This document shows positions 16,699-25,810 of a stretch of 43,432 nt of DNA, piece by piece. The DNA is taken from contig JALZUD010000027.1 in the NCBI GenBank assembly GCA_023301725.1, positions 1 through 43,432 on the forward strand. The letters run 5' to 3'. The notes under the pieces are model-generated. The model saw only the letters and a program-made list of their open reading frames with translations, was not told the origin of the DNA and ran no database searches. A program made the translations under genes and the position numbers. The stretch comes from Granulosicoccus sp. GTDB lineage: Bacteria; Pseudomonadota; Gammaproteobacteria; Granulosicoccales; Granulosicoccaceae. Every line of letters begins with the position of its first letter. Position 1 is the stretch's first letter.

Positions 16699-17796
16699 AT
16701 GACGATCACTTACAAAAGACACACATTAGGAATACTGGCTTTAGCGACAACAACTCTGTTTACAGGCACGCTACCAACAACCGTTAGCGCTGCCGAATCA
16801 ATCAATATGATAGCCATCGATGGCTATCCTGATCGATCCATGTGGGTACGAGAATTTTCTGGCTTCTTTATCCCAAGAGTCAATGAAGAGCTGGAAAAAT
16901 CAGGCAACTTCAGTATTAACTGGCAAGAAGCCTACGGCGGTCAGATTGTTAAACCTCGAGGTGTTCTAGAAGGTATCAAACTGGGGCTTGGCGACATTGG
17001 TATCGTCACTACGATCTTTCATAACTCGGCACTGCCTAGTCAAGGTATCTCAGCCGTCACGCCTTTTGTTGCAGCAGATGCGCGAGTGGTGGCCACGGCA
17101 GTCGATGAAATAGCACGCGAGTTCCCCCAGATGAACAAGGAACTGGACGCTGAAAATCAAGTGTATCTGGCCACAGGTGTGGTACTGGACACCTACCAGG
17201 TATTCTCCAAAACACCCATTAGCTCACTAACCGATCTAGAAGGTAAAAAAGTAGCAGGCGCTGGATACAACCTTCGCTACCTTGAGGGAATTGAAGGTGC
17301 TGCCGGCGTGCGCGGTGGCTTACCCAATTTCTACAACATGCTACAAACAGGCTTGGTTGATGCGGCAATGCTCTGGCCCGAATCAGCAATGACGTTCAAG
17401 ATTGGCGAAGTTGCGCCTTATATGCTCAAGGTTGACCTTGGCGCGGTGAATTCCAAAACAGTCACCGTTAACAAAGATGTCTGGGAGAAACTGCCTGATG
17501 AAGTAAAACAAGTGCTGCAATCAGTGGCTGTGGAGTATCGTGATCATATTGCATCAATAGCGATGGACGCGGCCGCTGAGTCGCTAGAGGCATTTATTGC
17601 ATCAGGTGGTGAGGTGATAGAACTCTCTGCTGAAGCACGTGCTGATTGGGCGAACTCCATGCCCAATATTGCAAAAGATTGGGCCGAAAATCTCGATCAA
17701 ACCGGTGCACCTGGCTCCGACATGCTGCGCGCCTACATGGACAAGTTGAAGGCCGCCGGATTTACACCGGTTAGAGATTGGGCTGCAGAGCTTTAG
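16699..17796 (+). CDS. dctP: TRAP transporter substrate-binding protein (DctP type)
   Basis: A 365-residue periplasmic binding protein. The start at 16699 is fixed by a perfect GGAGGA at 16687-16692; an in-frame ATG at 16681 overlaps that site. Signal peptide LGILALATTTLFTGTLPTTVSAA is followed by DctP-type features: EAYGGQIVKPRGVLEGIKLG, DIGIVTTIFHNSALPSQ, SLTDLEGKKVAGAG and LQTGLVDAAMLWPES, where TRAP proteins place the substrate-contacting residues. It delivers an organic acid to the DctQM membrane pair encoded directly downstream. With the nearby dioxygenase, an aromatic carboxylate is a likely ligand; the family alone does not define it. Confidence 0.92.
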   Translation: MTITYKRHTLGILALATTTLFTGTLPTTVSAAESINMIAIDGYPDRSMWVREFSGFFIPRVNEELEKSGNFSINWQEAYGGQIVKPRGVLEGIKLGLGDIGIVTTIFHNSALPSQGISAVTPFVAADARVVATAVDEIAREFPQMNKELDAENQVYLATGVVLDTYQVFSKTPISSLTDLEGKKVAGAGYNLRYLEGIEGAAGVRGGLPNFYNMLQTGLVDAAMLWPESAMTFKIGEVAPYMLKVDLGAVNSKTVTVNKDVWEKLPDEVKQVLQSVAVEYRDHIASIAMDAAAESLEAFIASGGEVIELSAEARADWANSMPNIAKDWAENLDQTGAPGSDMLRAYMDKLKAAGFTPVRDWAAEL

Positions 17797-17845
17797 AAAA
17801 ATTACGGCCAGCAAATACGAGTCTTAGCATGAATCGAGACGTTCA

Positions 17846-18487
17846 GTGAAAATGGCAAAAACAATAGGCACCACGTTTTATAGGCTTGCCATGGCTTCAA
17901 ACGCGCTGGGCACATTGGTGATCTTTGGCCTGATTGCCGTGATGAACGCTGACGTTTTTGCCCGTAACTTTCTCGACGCACCCATTCGTGGTGTTGTCGA
18001 GATGGTTATTTTTTCATTGGTGCTCATTGTGTTTCTTCAACTACCTGATGTGGTGCGCAAAAATCGTTTAACTCGCTCAGACGGCTTCCTTGTTTTGGGG
18101 CGAACCCGTTTCCCAGCGTTTACCAACATACTGGATCGTACAATCGATGTGAGCGCTGGCATTTTCATGGCATTGATTACTTGGACCATGTGGCCAGAGT
18201 TTGTTGAAACGTTTGAATCCTGCCACTTCCTTATTGCTCCGGAATTCGGGCCAGAACCGACTGGCGAGTTGCTAGCTGATCTCAAAATAGCCTTAGCACG
18301 CTGCGATTATTTTGGTACCCCGGGAATATTTACAGCGCCTTGGTGGCCTGCCAACCTTGCTATAACATTTAGCACGGCGCTATGTTCTATTCTGTTTTTT
18401 CTGAAAGCCATCATCGGTGAGCACGCTATACCCACTGAAAGCCCATTAGACGATGAGTCGGCTTCTGTCAGAGACAAAACAGTATGA
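17846..18487 (+). CDS. dctQ: TRAP transporter small permease (DctQ type)
   Basis: A 213-residue four-helix membrane protein, GTG start at 17846 with a possible ATG two codons later. Helices lie near residues 13-35, 49-68, 95-115 and 170-195, with NADVFARNFLDAPIRGVVEM as the typical DctQ amphipathic stretch. Between helices 3 and 4 it has a longer loop than most DctQ proteins, including two cysteines (ESCHF, LARCDYF). Its last codons overlap the DctM start by four bases (ATGA at 18484), indicating translational coupling. It bridges DctP and DctM function in sodium-driven uptake. Confidence 0.9.
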   Translation: MKMAKTIGTTFYRLAMASNALGTLVIFGLIAVMNADVFARNFLDAPIRGVVEMVIFSLVLIVFLQLPDVVRKNRLTRSDGFLVLGRTRFPAFTNILDRTIDVSAGIFMALITWTMWPEFVETFESCHFLIAPEFGPEPTGELLADLKIALARCDYFGTPGIFTAPWWPANLAITFSTALCSILFFLKAIIGEHAIPTESPLDDESASVRDKTV

Positions 18488-19794
18488 CGCCAGTAGAAGT
18501 GGGATCGCTGTCTGTTGTAGCCATCATTTTTCTGGTCTACCTTGGCTTGTACATACCTGTTGCGCTGGGCCTTGTCTCCTTTGCCTCTATCTGGTTAATC
18601 AGCGACAAGCCTATTTTAGCGTTCAATTTTTTGAAAGTGGCAGTGGGTGACGGTGTCACCGAATACCCATTTGCCACCATTCCTCTGTTCACAGTGATGG
18701 GATTGCTTGTCTCGAAAGCGGGCCTTGGAACTGACATCTATACCGTGCTTAACCGCATGTTCATCAAGGTAACAGGTGGCATTGGTATGGCCACGGTGGG
18801 CGCCAATGCTATCTTCGCAGCGGTCACAGGATCATCGATAGCCTCAGCCTCTGTCTTTACTCGCATAGCCGTGCCGGAGATGCGCAAACTTAACTATAAC
18901 AAGCGTTTTGCCGTGGGCGTGGTTGCAGGCTCGTCGGTACTGGGTATGATCATCCCGCCCAGTGCCATGCTAATTATCTACTCGTTTGTATCCGAGCAAT
19001 CTGTTGGCGATATGTTTCTGGCAGGTATTGTGCCCGGCCTTATACTAGCCTCAGCCTATATCGCTTGGATATTTATCGCCTCAAAAATACGGCCCTCTTA
19101 TCTGGGCACTAACCTTAGTTCGCACGAGAGCAAAGCATTGTCTTGGCTTGAAATTATGGACAAGACGGTACCTACCATTGGCTTGATCACCATTGTACTT
19201 GGCGGCATTTATACCGGCTGGCTCACGCCAGTTGAAGCGGGTGCCACAGGCGCTTTAGCCGCATTTGTTATAGCCTTAATGCGACGCTCAATCTCTTTGA
19301 AAGGGTTGTGGGAAACAGCACTGGAGACAGGCCATATCACAGCTGCCATTTTGTTTCTGATTGCTATGGCATCACTGTATAGCCGTATGCTGGGTTATGC
19401 CGGATTGCCCAATGCATTAGAGACTGTGCTGCAAACCTATGACCTGGGCTTTGTTGAAGTGATGACAATTTATGTATTGCTGATGTTGTTCCTTGGAACC
19501 ATTTTAGATACTGCCTCTATTATTCTCATTGTTGTACCTCTTTTCATTACCCTTGTTGAGTCCATGGGTATGAGCCTTGTCTGGTTTGGTATCGTTACCG
19601 TCATTGGAGCAGAGATTGGCCTATTGACCCCGCCGCTGGGAATCTCTTGCTTTGTGATTAAAACCAGCCTGAATGATCCAGAGATCTCCTTAAAGGACGT
19701 TTTTCTTGGCGCACTGCCCTTCGCATTCATCATGCTGTTGGTGCTGATTGTTCTGATACGTTTTCCGATTTTATCCATTGGCATTCTGGGTTAG
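18484..19794 (+). CDS. dctM: TRAP transporter large permease (DctM type)
   Basis: A 436-residue integral membrane protein with about 12 hydrophobic segments. DctM hallmarks include PLFTVMGLLVSKAGL, the conserved GSSIASASVFTRIAVPEM near residues 117-134 and GSSVLGMIIPPSAMLIIYSF near 155-174. Others are GWLTPVEAGATGALAAF and, near the end, LFLGTILDTASIILIVVPLF and EIGLLTPPLGISCFV. It forms the sodium-coupled translocation pathway for the ligand bound by DctP. Together the three genes form a complete TRAP system placed between the nitroreductase and dioxygenase genes. Confidence 0.93.
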   Translation: MTPVEVGSLSVVAIIFLVYLGLYIPVALGLVSFASIWLISDKPILAFNFLKVAVGDGVTEYPFATIPLFTVMGLLVSKAGLGTDIYTVLNRMFIKVTGGIGMATVGANAIFAAVTGSSIASASVFTRIAVPEMRKLNYNKRFAVGVVAGSSVLGMIIPPSAMLIIYSFVSEQSVGDMFLAGIVPGLILASAYIAWIFIASKIRPSYLGTNLSSHESKALSWLEIMDKTVPTIGLITIVLGGIYTGWLTPVEAGATGALAAFVIALMRRSISLKGLWETALETGHITAAILFLIAMASLYSRMLGYAGLPNALETVLQTYDLGFVEVMTIYVLLMLFLGTILDTASIILIVVPLFITLVESMGMSLVWFGIVTVIGAEIGLLTPPLGISCFVIKTSLNDPEISLKDVFLGALPFAFIMLLVLIVLIRFPILSIGILG

Positions 19795-19863
19795 TTCAAT
19801 GCACTTATTTACCGCCATTCCACATGCCCCGGCTCTTAACCCCATAAATACCGAGTTGCTCAC

Positions 19864-20742
19864 ATGCGCACAGTAAGCACTGACACAATCACTCAGTCGT
19901 TCATTGACTATATGGGCGAACAGACGGATGAACGCACACGCGTGGTACTCACCTCCTTGGTTAAACACCTGCATAACTTTGCAAGGGAAACTGAACTTAC
20001 CCACGATGAGTGGCGACGTGGCCTTGAGTTGTTGTTCGCAGCGGGCAATATTTCCTCACCTGAGCGTAATGAATTTGTACTGTTCTCAGACGTGCTCGGA
20101 ATGTCTTCACTGGTAGACATGATGCATTCCTCAGAAGATGCCACACCATCGAGCGTTCTCGGCCCGTTCCATGTGCTAGGCGCTCCAGACTTGGCTGTCG
20201 GTGGAGATATGCGCGGAGACAATGACGGCGATGCTGTTGTCGTGTCAGGCAAAGTGTTAAGCACTGATGGAAGCATGATCGCAGGTGCCACTCTGGAAAT
20301 ATGGCAAACTGCAGAGAACGGCCTGTATTCAGGCCAGGATGCTAACCAGGCAGAATACAATTTACGAGCTCGCATGACATCTGAATCAGATGGCCGCTAT
20401 TTGTTCTCCACCGTTCGCCCTGCGCCTTACACCGTGCCTGACGATGGGCCTGTGGGAGAGCTGCTCCGTGCCACGGGACGTGAGCCTTGGCGCCCGTCCC
20501 ACCTCCACTTTATTGTGTCAGCTCCTGGCCACAAGACACTAGTGACTGAAGTATTCCCGAGTGACGACCCTTATCTGGATCAAGATGCTGTTTTCGGTGT
20601 TAGGCAGAGACTAATCATGGAGTACAAGCTTGGCACTAACCATAAAACACTCTCAGATGAGCTAGTCATTAAAGCAAAACTGGCAGATGAGTCGTTTTTT
20701 ACTGTAGATTTCGACTTTATATTAAAAACCACATCCGATTAA
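19864..20742 (+). CDS. Intradiol ring-cleavage dioxygenase (hydroxyquinol/catechol 1,2-dioxygenase type)
   Basis: A 292-residue non-heme iron(III) enzyme that splits an ortho-dihydroxylated ring between the two hydroxyl carbons. The N-terminal dioxygenase_N helical domain (1-~100, with VLGPFHVLGAP at its end) is followed by the catalytic beta sandwich. All four expected iron ligands are present: Tyr155 in NGLYSGQD, Tyr189 in RPAPYTVPDDGPVG, and His213 and His215 in PSHLHF. The motif DDGPVGELLRATGREPWRPSHLHF (residues 193-216) favours hydroxyquinol 1,2-dioxygenases over plain catechol enzymes. The product would then be maleylacetate. It lies 69 bp after dctM and 30 bp before the FAH gene, in one apparent transcript. 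Confidence 0.9.
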   Translation: MRTVSTDTITQSFIDYMGEQTDERTRVVLTSLVKHLHNFARETELTHDEWRRGLELLFAAGNISSPERNEFVLFSDVLGMSSLVDMMHSSEDATPSSVLGPFHVLGAPDLAVGGDMRGDNDGDAVVVSGKVLSTDGSMIAGATLEIWQTAENGLYSGQDANQAEYNLRARMTSESDGRYLFSTVRPAPYTVPDDGPVGELLRATGREPWRPSHLHFIVSAPGHKTLVTEVFPSDDPYLDQDAVFGVRQRLIMEYKLGTNHKTLSDELVIKAKLADESFFTVDFDFILKTTSD

Positions 20743-20772
20743 TCGTCTGCAACGCACATTAGGATATTTTTT

Positions 20773-21708
20773 ATGCATTTGGGTACCGTTCTTCTTAATT
20801 CCAAGTCCACTACCGCCGCACTGATGGACGATGGCAGCATTTTAGACATCGCTGCTGCAGCTACATCTCTCAGCGGTGATGTGGCTGATGCACTGAAGTT
20901 GGGCAGCATGCTACACATTATTGATCTCGGCGACGAAGCTGTATCCGCCATCAAAACGCTAGTCACAGAGGCGCACGCGGGCAAACATAAAAACGCACAG
21001 CACGCACTGACTGATGTGACGCTACTTGCACCGATACCGGTGCCACGAAAAAACGTTTTCTGCGTAGGTCGTAACTATGCTGAACATGTTGCCGAGGGGG
21101 ATAGAGCACAAAAGCAGAATATAGGCGTGAGCGAGTATCCTGTCTATTTCACCAAGACCCCCACCGCAGTAATAGGACCCCACGCCAAGATCCCAATCTT
21201 CCCGACCGTATCGGTAAATATTGACTACGAGGTGGAGTTAACTCTTGTCATTGGAAAACCGGGGCGCAACATCAACAAAGAAAACGCCTTCAATCATATT
21301 TTTGGTTACACCATCATCAACGACATCACTGCGCGTGATGTGCAACGTCGCCATGGTGGCCAATATTTCAAAGGCAAGACATTTGACGGCTCATGCCCCA
21401 CAGGTCCATGGATTGTCACAGCCGATGCAATAGGCGACCCGCAAAACCTTAACATCAGCTTGACGCTCAATGGTGAGCAGCGCCAAAGCGGCAATACGCG
21501 TTCTATGATATTTGACATCCCCACTCTCATAGCGTCTCTGTCAGAGGGCCTGACACTCGAATCAGGGGATCTGATAGCCACTGGAACCCCTTCAGGCGTT
21601 GGCTACGCTATGGACCCACCTCAGTACTTGCAACACGGCGATACGGTTGTGTGCCATGTAGAGAACATTGGTGACCTAGAGAACACGCTGGAAACCACGG
21701 CGAGTTAG
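20773..21708 (+). CDS. Fumarylacetoacetate hydrolase (FAH) family protein
   Basis: A 311-residue member of the FAH superfamily, which hydrolyses or decarboxylates dicarboxylic keto compounds late in aromatic catabolism. The N-terminal ~85 residues form the usual small domain. The catalytic domain shows FCVGRNYAEHV, PVYFTKTPTAVIGP, the metal-binding DYEVELTLVIG (Glu153, Glu155), INDITARDVQRRH (Asp184, Asp189), GKTFDGSCPTGPW and LIATGTPSGVGYAMDPPQYL. AGGA eight bases upstream supports the ATG. It ends the plus-strand catabolic arm. Whether it acts on maleylacetate-like, acylpyruvate-like or other products cannot be read from sequence. Confidence 0.9.
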   Translation: MHLGTVLLNSKSTTAALMDDGSILDIAAAATSLSGDVADALKLGSMLHIIDLGDEAVSAIKTLVTEAHAGKHKNAQHALTDVTLLAPIPVPRKNVFCVGRNYAEHVAEGDRAQKQNIGVSEYPVYFTKTPTAVIGPHAKIPIFPTVSVNIDYEVELTLVIGKPGRNINKENAFNHIFGYTIINDITARDVQRRHGGQYFKGKTFDGSCPTGPWIVTADAIGDPQNLNISLTLNGEQRQSGNTRSMIFDIPTLIASLSEGLTLESGDLIATGTPSGVGYAMDPPQYLQHGDTVVCHVENIGDLENTLETTAS

Positions 21709-21756
21709 CCATAGCCGATTAACATCTTCTTCAGCGAACATACTGTGAAATGTCAT

Positions 21757-22626
21757 TTATTGCTTTAACGCATTCAACGGCACCTTCAGGGAAGGCCGAC
21801 CCTGATCGTCAGACGGTATAACTCCGGCTCTCATATTGACTTGAATTGAAGGGATGATTAATTTCGGCACAGCAAGCTGGGCGTCGCGCTCGGTGCGAAA
21901 CGTAACAAATTCCTCTCGGCTTTTTCCATTACCGACGTGAATGTTGCGAGCGCGCTCCTCGGCAACCGTTGTCTCCCACTGTATATCGCGGCCATTAGCA
22001 CCATAGTCGTGACACATAAACAAACGCATCTCGTCGGGCAATAACAATATTTTCTGAATTGAATCGTACAGCTGGCCAGCATCGCCGCCCGGAAAATCTG
22101 CTCTGGCAGAGCCACTGTCCGGCATAAACAAGGTGTCGCCTATAAACGCTGCATTGCCAACGATATGCACCATGCATGCAGGCGTGTGCCCAGGTGTGGC
22201 GATTACCTTGGCTTCCATAGATCCAATATTGTAAGTATCCCCATCACTGAACAAGGCATCAAACTGGCTTCCATCTCGTTGAAACTCTGTGCCCTCGTTG
22301 AATATCTTGCCAAACGTTTCCTGAACCAGAGTAATTTTTTCGCCAATACCTAACTTGCCGCCTAGCTTCCCTTGGATATACGGCGCAGCTGACAGGTGAT
22401 CTGCATGCACATGGGTTTCGATTAGCCATTCAAGGCTTAGCGCGTTATCTTGAATAAACGCGATAATTTCATCGGCCTTGTCGTGTGTAATCTGACCCGC
22501 AGCATAGTCAATATCCATAACCGAGTCGATAACAGCACAGGAGCTGGAAGCTGGATCCTTGACTACGTAGCTGATGGTATTGGTGGCTTGATCGAAAAAG
22601 CCTGTGACTTCAGAGATGGTATTCAT
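21757..22626 (-). CDS. blh: Blh/ETHE1-like persulfide dioxygenase (MBL fold)
   Basis: A 289-residue metallo-beta-lactamase-fold protein. Iron ligands and active-site motifs are clear: THVHADHLSAAPYIQ (His72, His74, Asp76, His77), ATPGHTPACMV (His147), IGDTLFMPDSGSARADFPGG (Asp164) and MCHDYG (His206). This set matches Blh-type sulfur dioxygenases, which oxidise glutathione persulfide to sulfite during sulfide detoxification. In other bacteria blh is controlled by BigR and sits beside sulfur transferases and membrane permeases; here no BigR is adjacent, but a rhodanese-domain gene lies ~4 kb away on the same strand. It is convergent with the FAH gene. Confidence 0.87.
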   Translation of the reverse strand: MNTISEVTGFFDQATNTISYVVKDPASSSCAVIDSVMDIDYAAGQITHDKADEIIAFIQDNALSLEWLIETHVHADHLSAAPYIQGKLGGKLGIGEKITLVQETFGKIFNEGTEFQRDGSQFDALFSDGDTYNIGSMEAKVIATPGHTPACMVHIVGNAAFIGDTLFMPDSGSARADFPGGDAGQLYDSIQKILLLPDEMRLFMCHDYGANGRDIQWETTVAEERARNIHVGNGKSREEFVTFRTERDAQLAVPKLIIPSIQVNMRAGVIPSDDQGRPSLKVPLNALKQ

Positions 22627-22811
22627 AGATGAACAAGTGGCCTTGGTTTCAGCGTGAGCTACAGTGTAATGTTCTCGTGTGGCAGGTCATCAGGTACGGT
22701 ATTAAGCGCGATACTGTCAGTAGTTTTGTACACTGACCACCACTGTATCACTATATTTAGTGTCTTTGAAACGTGACAATCAGACGTTGCACGTACATCT
22801 CCACTCTCGGC

Positions 22812-23756
22812 CTATTCAACGGTAGACGTATCAGCAGGCATAAGTAATTTGGCCAAAATAGCGGCTACAACAAACGCGAAAATTATCCGCGCCCACAGAA
22901 TGCCAGACAGATCAGCACCCATTGCCATGATAAGCAAAGTATCCTCAATAACGCTGTGTAACAACCCCAGAAAGCACAGCGCCAAATAGGCATCTCGCTT
23001 ACCCATCACACCTTTGTCTAGCTCTCGAATGAGTATGCCTGCGCCATAACTCAAGCCAAGCGCCACTCCCACAACAGTGACATTTGCCGCCGAGCGCCCT
23101 ATACCCAATAGCCGTAGCACCGGCACAAGGCCGATATGAATAATACGTTCCAGCCCCATCACGCGAAGTGTATTGAGCAGAACCACCAAGGCAAGAATCA
23201 CAAAATAAATAACGACTAGCGTCTCAAGCTGCGTGAGGATCCACGACCACAGAGAATCATCGGTGTTTGCTGTGCTCCAAACGATGGATGCCGGCTCTTG
23301 CAGCACATTGAACTTGGTATAGACGAAATGCAGAAAGCCTCCAAGTACTAACGCACCTCCTACCCTCAACACAATGGTGACCCACCAAGGAACGCCTGCT
23401 CGCCGAGCAACCGCACCTTCAATGGGTATCGAATGACCGATCAGCATCATAGAACCCAGCACGGTTACCTGTTCCACACTTAAGGACAGGTCACCTGCCA
23501 GGCCTGCAAACACCACAATGCCCGAAAACACGTTGGTCAACAGCGTGGTGGCCCATACGATGCCCAGCTCTGGCGGTAATCCCGTGAGGGACATCACTGG
23601 GGCCAGAACGGAGCCGATTGCCTCCATAGCCCCAAGCTCTTGCAGCACTTTCACCACAATCAGAGCCGGAATCATTATTTTGAGCAGTACGCCAAAGACT
23701 GCAAAAGATTCAAATAGAACAGCACGCGCGGTATGTAAGGACTGAGACAGATTCAC
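22812..23756 (-). CDS. Nucleoside-recognition ('gate') domain membrane protein
   Basis: A 314-residue inner-membrane protein, GTG start, with about eight hydrophobic segments. It contains two gate-like (PF07670-type) halves. The first has LTGLPPELGIVWATTLLTNVFSGIVVFAGLAG and MLIGHSIPIEGAVARRAGVPWW; the second has RSAANVTVVGVALGLSYGAGILIREL and FLGLLHSVIEDTLLIMAMGA. Such proteins are related to SpmA/SpmB and YjiH and to nucleoside transporters, but their substrates are mostly unknown. No ribosome binding site stands out. It is preceded by the FlgD-Ig-like gene 78 bp away on the same strand, so it could be the last gene of that operon. Confidence 0.82.
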   Translation of the reverse strand: MNLSQSLHTARAVLFESFAVFGVLLKIMIPALIVVKVLQELGAMEAIGSVLAPVMSLTGLPPELGIVWATTLLTNVFSGIVVFAGLAGDLSLSVEQVTVLGSMMLIGHSIPIEGAVARRAGVPWWVTIVLRVGGALVLGGFLHFVYTKFNVLQEPASIVWSTANTDDSLWSWILTQLETLVVIYFVILALVVLLNTLRVMGLERIIHIGLVPVLRLLGIGRSAANVTVVGVALGLSYGAGILIRELDKGVMGKRDAYLALCFLGLLHSVIEDTLLIMAMGADLSGILWARIIFAFVVAAILAKLLMPADTSTVE

Positions 23757-23834
23757 TAGTTAGAGGATTGTTGAGATCAAGATGCGTACGATACGGCAAT
23801 CGGGAAAGAATTGATTGCTGCCATCTCACTTACC

Positions 23835-25007
23835 TTAATCGGGTTCTACTAAGAATTCGATGGTGGCAGAGGCGATGAATCCACCAAAGCCAAATAACTG
23901 CACAGTGGCAAGGTGACGGCCCGGGATGAGGTTTGAAGTATCCAGCGACCAGACCATCGGCAAGAATCCCTGCTCTTCTTCAAAGTTGAACTGGTAGTTA
24001 ACATAGAAACCTGTTTCGTAAAATGACGAGTCAAGTATCCAACGATCCTCCTTAGGCACGTCAATTCGCAACAGAACTTCATCGGTGACTATTGGCATGC
24101 CGAAGCGCGACAACGGTTGTTGCTCTACAAACATGAGTGACACGCGTGGTAAGTAACCACGCGGCAGAAAGTAATCACGCGAAAGACGCTGGCCACGTCG
24201 TTCCAAGGGCGTGTCGATTAACACAGGACGCGCAGGTTCCCAGTCTTTTAATTTTCGGTAAGCTCGATAGTCAAGCGACGGGTTCCCACTTGTGATAATG
24301 GCGTATTCGGGTAAGCGGTATGCCATGACAACTGTCCAGGTGTCATCTCTTTCGGCAAAGCGATCAACTTGGTCAGCGTCATAACCATCCCAACGCAAAA
24401 CTGCACGGCCTGCTGCGACTGGCTCCCAGTGCATCAGCTCACGTACCATGGGCCCTTCCTCAACACCGCTACGGATCAACACGCGAGCAGAAACTGGCAG
24501 ATTGTATGAGATCTCTGTATCGCGACGACGTGTCCATTCTATGTTTGGGAGAATCTCGCCACCGGAATAACGAGCGGGGTCGTCAATTGTTGTGACGACC
24601 GTTCCCGAGTCCGCAACGTTAACCGTAAGACGCGGCAAATACGCCTCGTCAGGCACAAGAATGCCATCAAGGTCTTGCCCATCCCATCTAAACTCATGAC
24701 GCCCTGCGGCTAGCATTTCATCATCAACAAGCGTGCGAATCAAATCACCATCAGGGCCAAGAATGTCGAGTGTCACTCGCGCATCCACATCAAGCGCAAA
24801 CGGTACGGTGAACGACTCACCGCGAGCAGGAGCGAACTCTTCTGTCTCGACCAAGAGCAATCCTATTGGCTTCACAGCGTTATCAGGCACCGCATCGAGA
24901 TAGTGTGTCTCTGAAGCAAGTGCCGGCAAACAACTCAGGAAAAATAGCGATAACGTTATAAAGGCTTTTGATAGATTCGTACGGTAAACATAGACACGTG
25001 GAATCAT
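23835..25007 (-). CDS. Exported protein with two FlgD-Ig-like domains
   Basis: A 390-residue protein with a signal peptide (KAFITLSLFFLSCLPALASE). Two beta-sandwich segments follow the FlgD Ig pattern: residues ~70-115 with VTLDILGPDGDLIRTLVDDE and GRHEFRWDGQDLDG, and ~170-215 with ARVLIRSG..GPMVRELMHWE and GRAVLRWDGYDADQ. The remaining ~170 residues are beta-rich with no motif I recognise (SRDYFLPRGYLPRVSLMF, FYVNYQFNFEEEQGFLP). Its ATG overlaps the stop of the TolB-like gene by four bases (ATGA), so the two are translationally coupled. It is probably periplasmic or surface-located, perhaps as a scaffold. Confidence 0.75.
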   Translation of the reverse strand: MIPRVYVYRTNLSKAFITLSLFFLSCLPALASETHYLDAVPDNAVKPIGLLLVETEEFAPARGESFTVPFALDVDARVTLDILGPDGDLIRTLVDDEMLAAGRHEFRWDGQDLDGILVPDEAYLPRLTVNVADSGTVVTTIDDPARYSGGEILPNIEWTRRRDTEISYNLPVSARVLIRSGVEEGPMVRELMHWEPVAAGRAVLRWDGYDADQVDRFAERDDTWTVVMAYRLPEYAIITSGNPSLDYRAYRKLKDWEPARPVLIDTPLERRGQRLSRDYFLPRGYLPRVSLMFVEQQPLSRFGMPIVTDEVLLRIDVPKEDRWILDSSFYETGFYVNYQFNFEEEQGFLPMVWSLDTSNLIPGRHLATVQLFGFGGFIASATIEFLVEPD

Positions 25008-25786
25008 GGTCCTCCCTCAAGATCTCGAAGATCACTAACATCAGCATCTATGTAAACCTGCTCTAGCGTTGCACTAATACGCATTAACGCTGTGCCTTCT
25101 CTGGATTTGCGCAAAAAATACATGAATCCATCTGCCCCAAGCACTGGATCACTGTCGCGAACCTCCCCTTGGGTCAACTGTTCGGATGGTGCGCCCGGCT
25201 CTGGCCGCATGCGCCAAATATGAAAGCCAGCCCGACCAGCATCTGAGCTGTAGTACAGCCAGCCATCGTGGCCAAGGTGTGGCTGGGTAGCTACCGCATT
25301 GCCCAGTGTGAGCTGACGCTGTTGGGCAGTTTGCAGGTCACGCACCCACAACTCCCAGATCATACCTTCACAATCATCTACGCATATCGCTGTTGTGTAG
25401 TAAAGATTGCGAGTATCAGACAACTGCGGCTCAAATTGTGCCGTACGCTTGCGCACCAGATAATGGCGTTCTCCGGACTCAAGCTCAAAAGACACAATAA
25501 GGGTTCGGCGACTTTTGCCCTCGGGTAGCTCCACAACGATCAAACGTGTGCCATCGAATGACCAGGCGGGCTGGGTATAGCTGCTGCCCTCAACACCCTC
25601 AAAGATGCGAGTAGCGCCGCTGACGAGGTTCCGTTCACGCAGGCGGTTATCGGGTCCGACCCAGGCTAGTCGCCGCGTAGCGTGATGATAGCTGACACTT
25701 CTTGGGTGTTGTATGTCATTTAAAGCAACAAACTTACCGTCGTGTGTTACCAATACCTGCCACGAATCATCAATCAGAGCAACCAC
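25004..25786 (-). CDS. TolB-like beta-propeller protein lacking its own signal peptide
   Basis: About 260 residues with PD40/WD40-like blades of TolB-family propellers: TQPAWSFDGTRLIVVELPEG, FEPQLSDTRNLYYTT, TQPHLGHDGWLYYSSDAG with IWRMRPEP, and SDPVLGADGFMYFLRKS. TolB-type propellers act in the periplasm as protein-interaction platforms. The first plausible start (GTG at 25786) has no ribosome binding site and no signal peptide. The same reading frame continues upstream, through one TAA at 25811-25813, into a 34-residue segment that is a perfect signal peptide (25811-25915). The gene therefore looks split by a nonsense codon. The stop overlaps the FlgD-Ig-like start. Confidence 0.7.
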   Translation of the reverse strand: MVALIDDSWQVLVTHDGKFVALNDIQHPRSVSYHHATRRLAWVGPDNRLRERNLVSGATRIFEGVEGSSYTQPAWSFDGTRLIVVELPEGKSRRTLIVSFELESGERHYLVRKRTAQFEPQLSDTRNLYYTTAICVDDCEGMIWELWVRDLQTAQQRQLTLGNAVATQPHLGHDGWLYYSSDAGRAGFHIWRMRPEPGAPSEQLTQGEVRDSDPVLGADGFMYFLRKSREGTALMRISATLEQVYIDADVSDLRDLEGGP

Positions 25787-25810
25787 TGATAGGCCATCTG
25801 GAAGTTCGAA

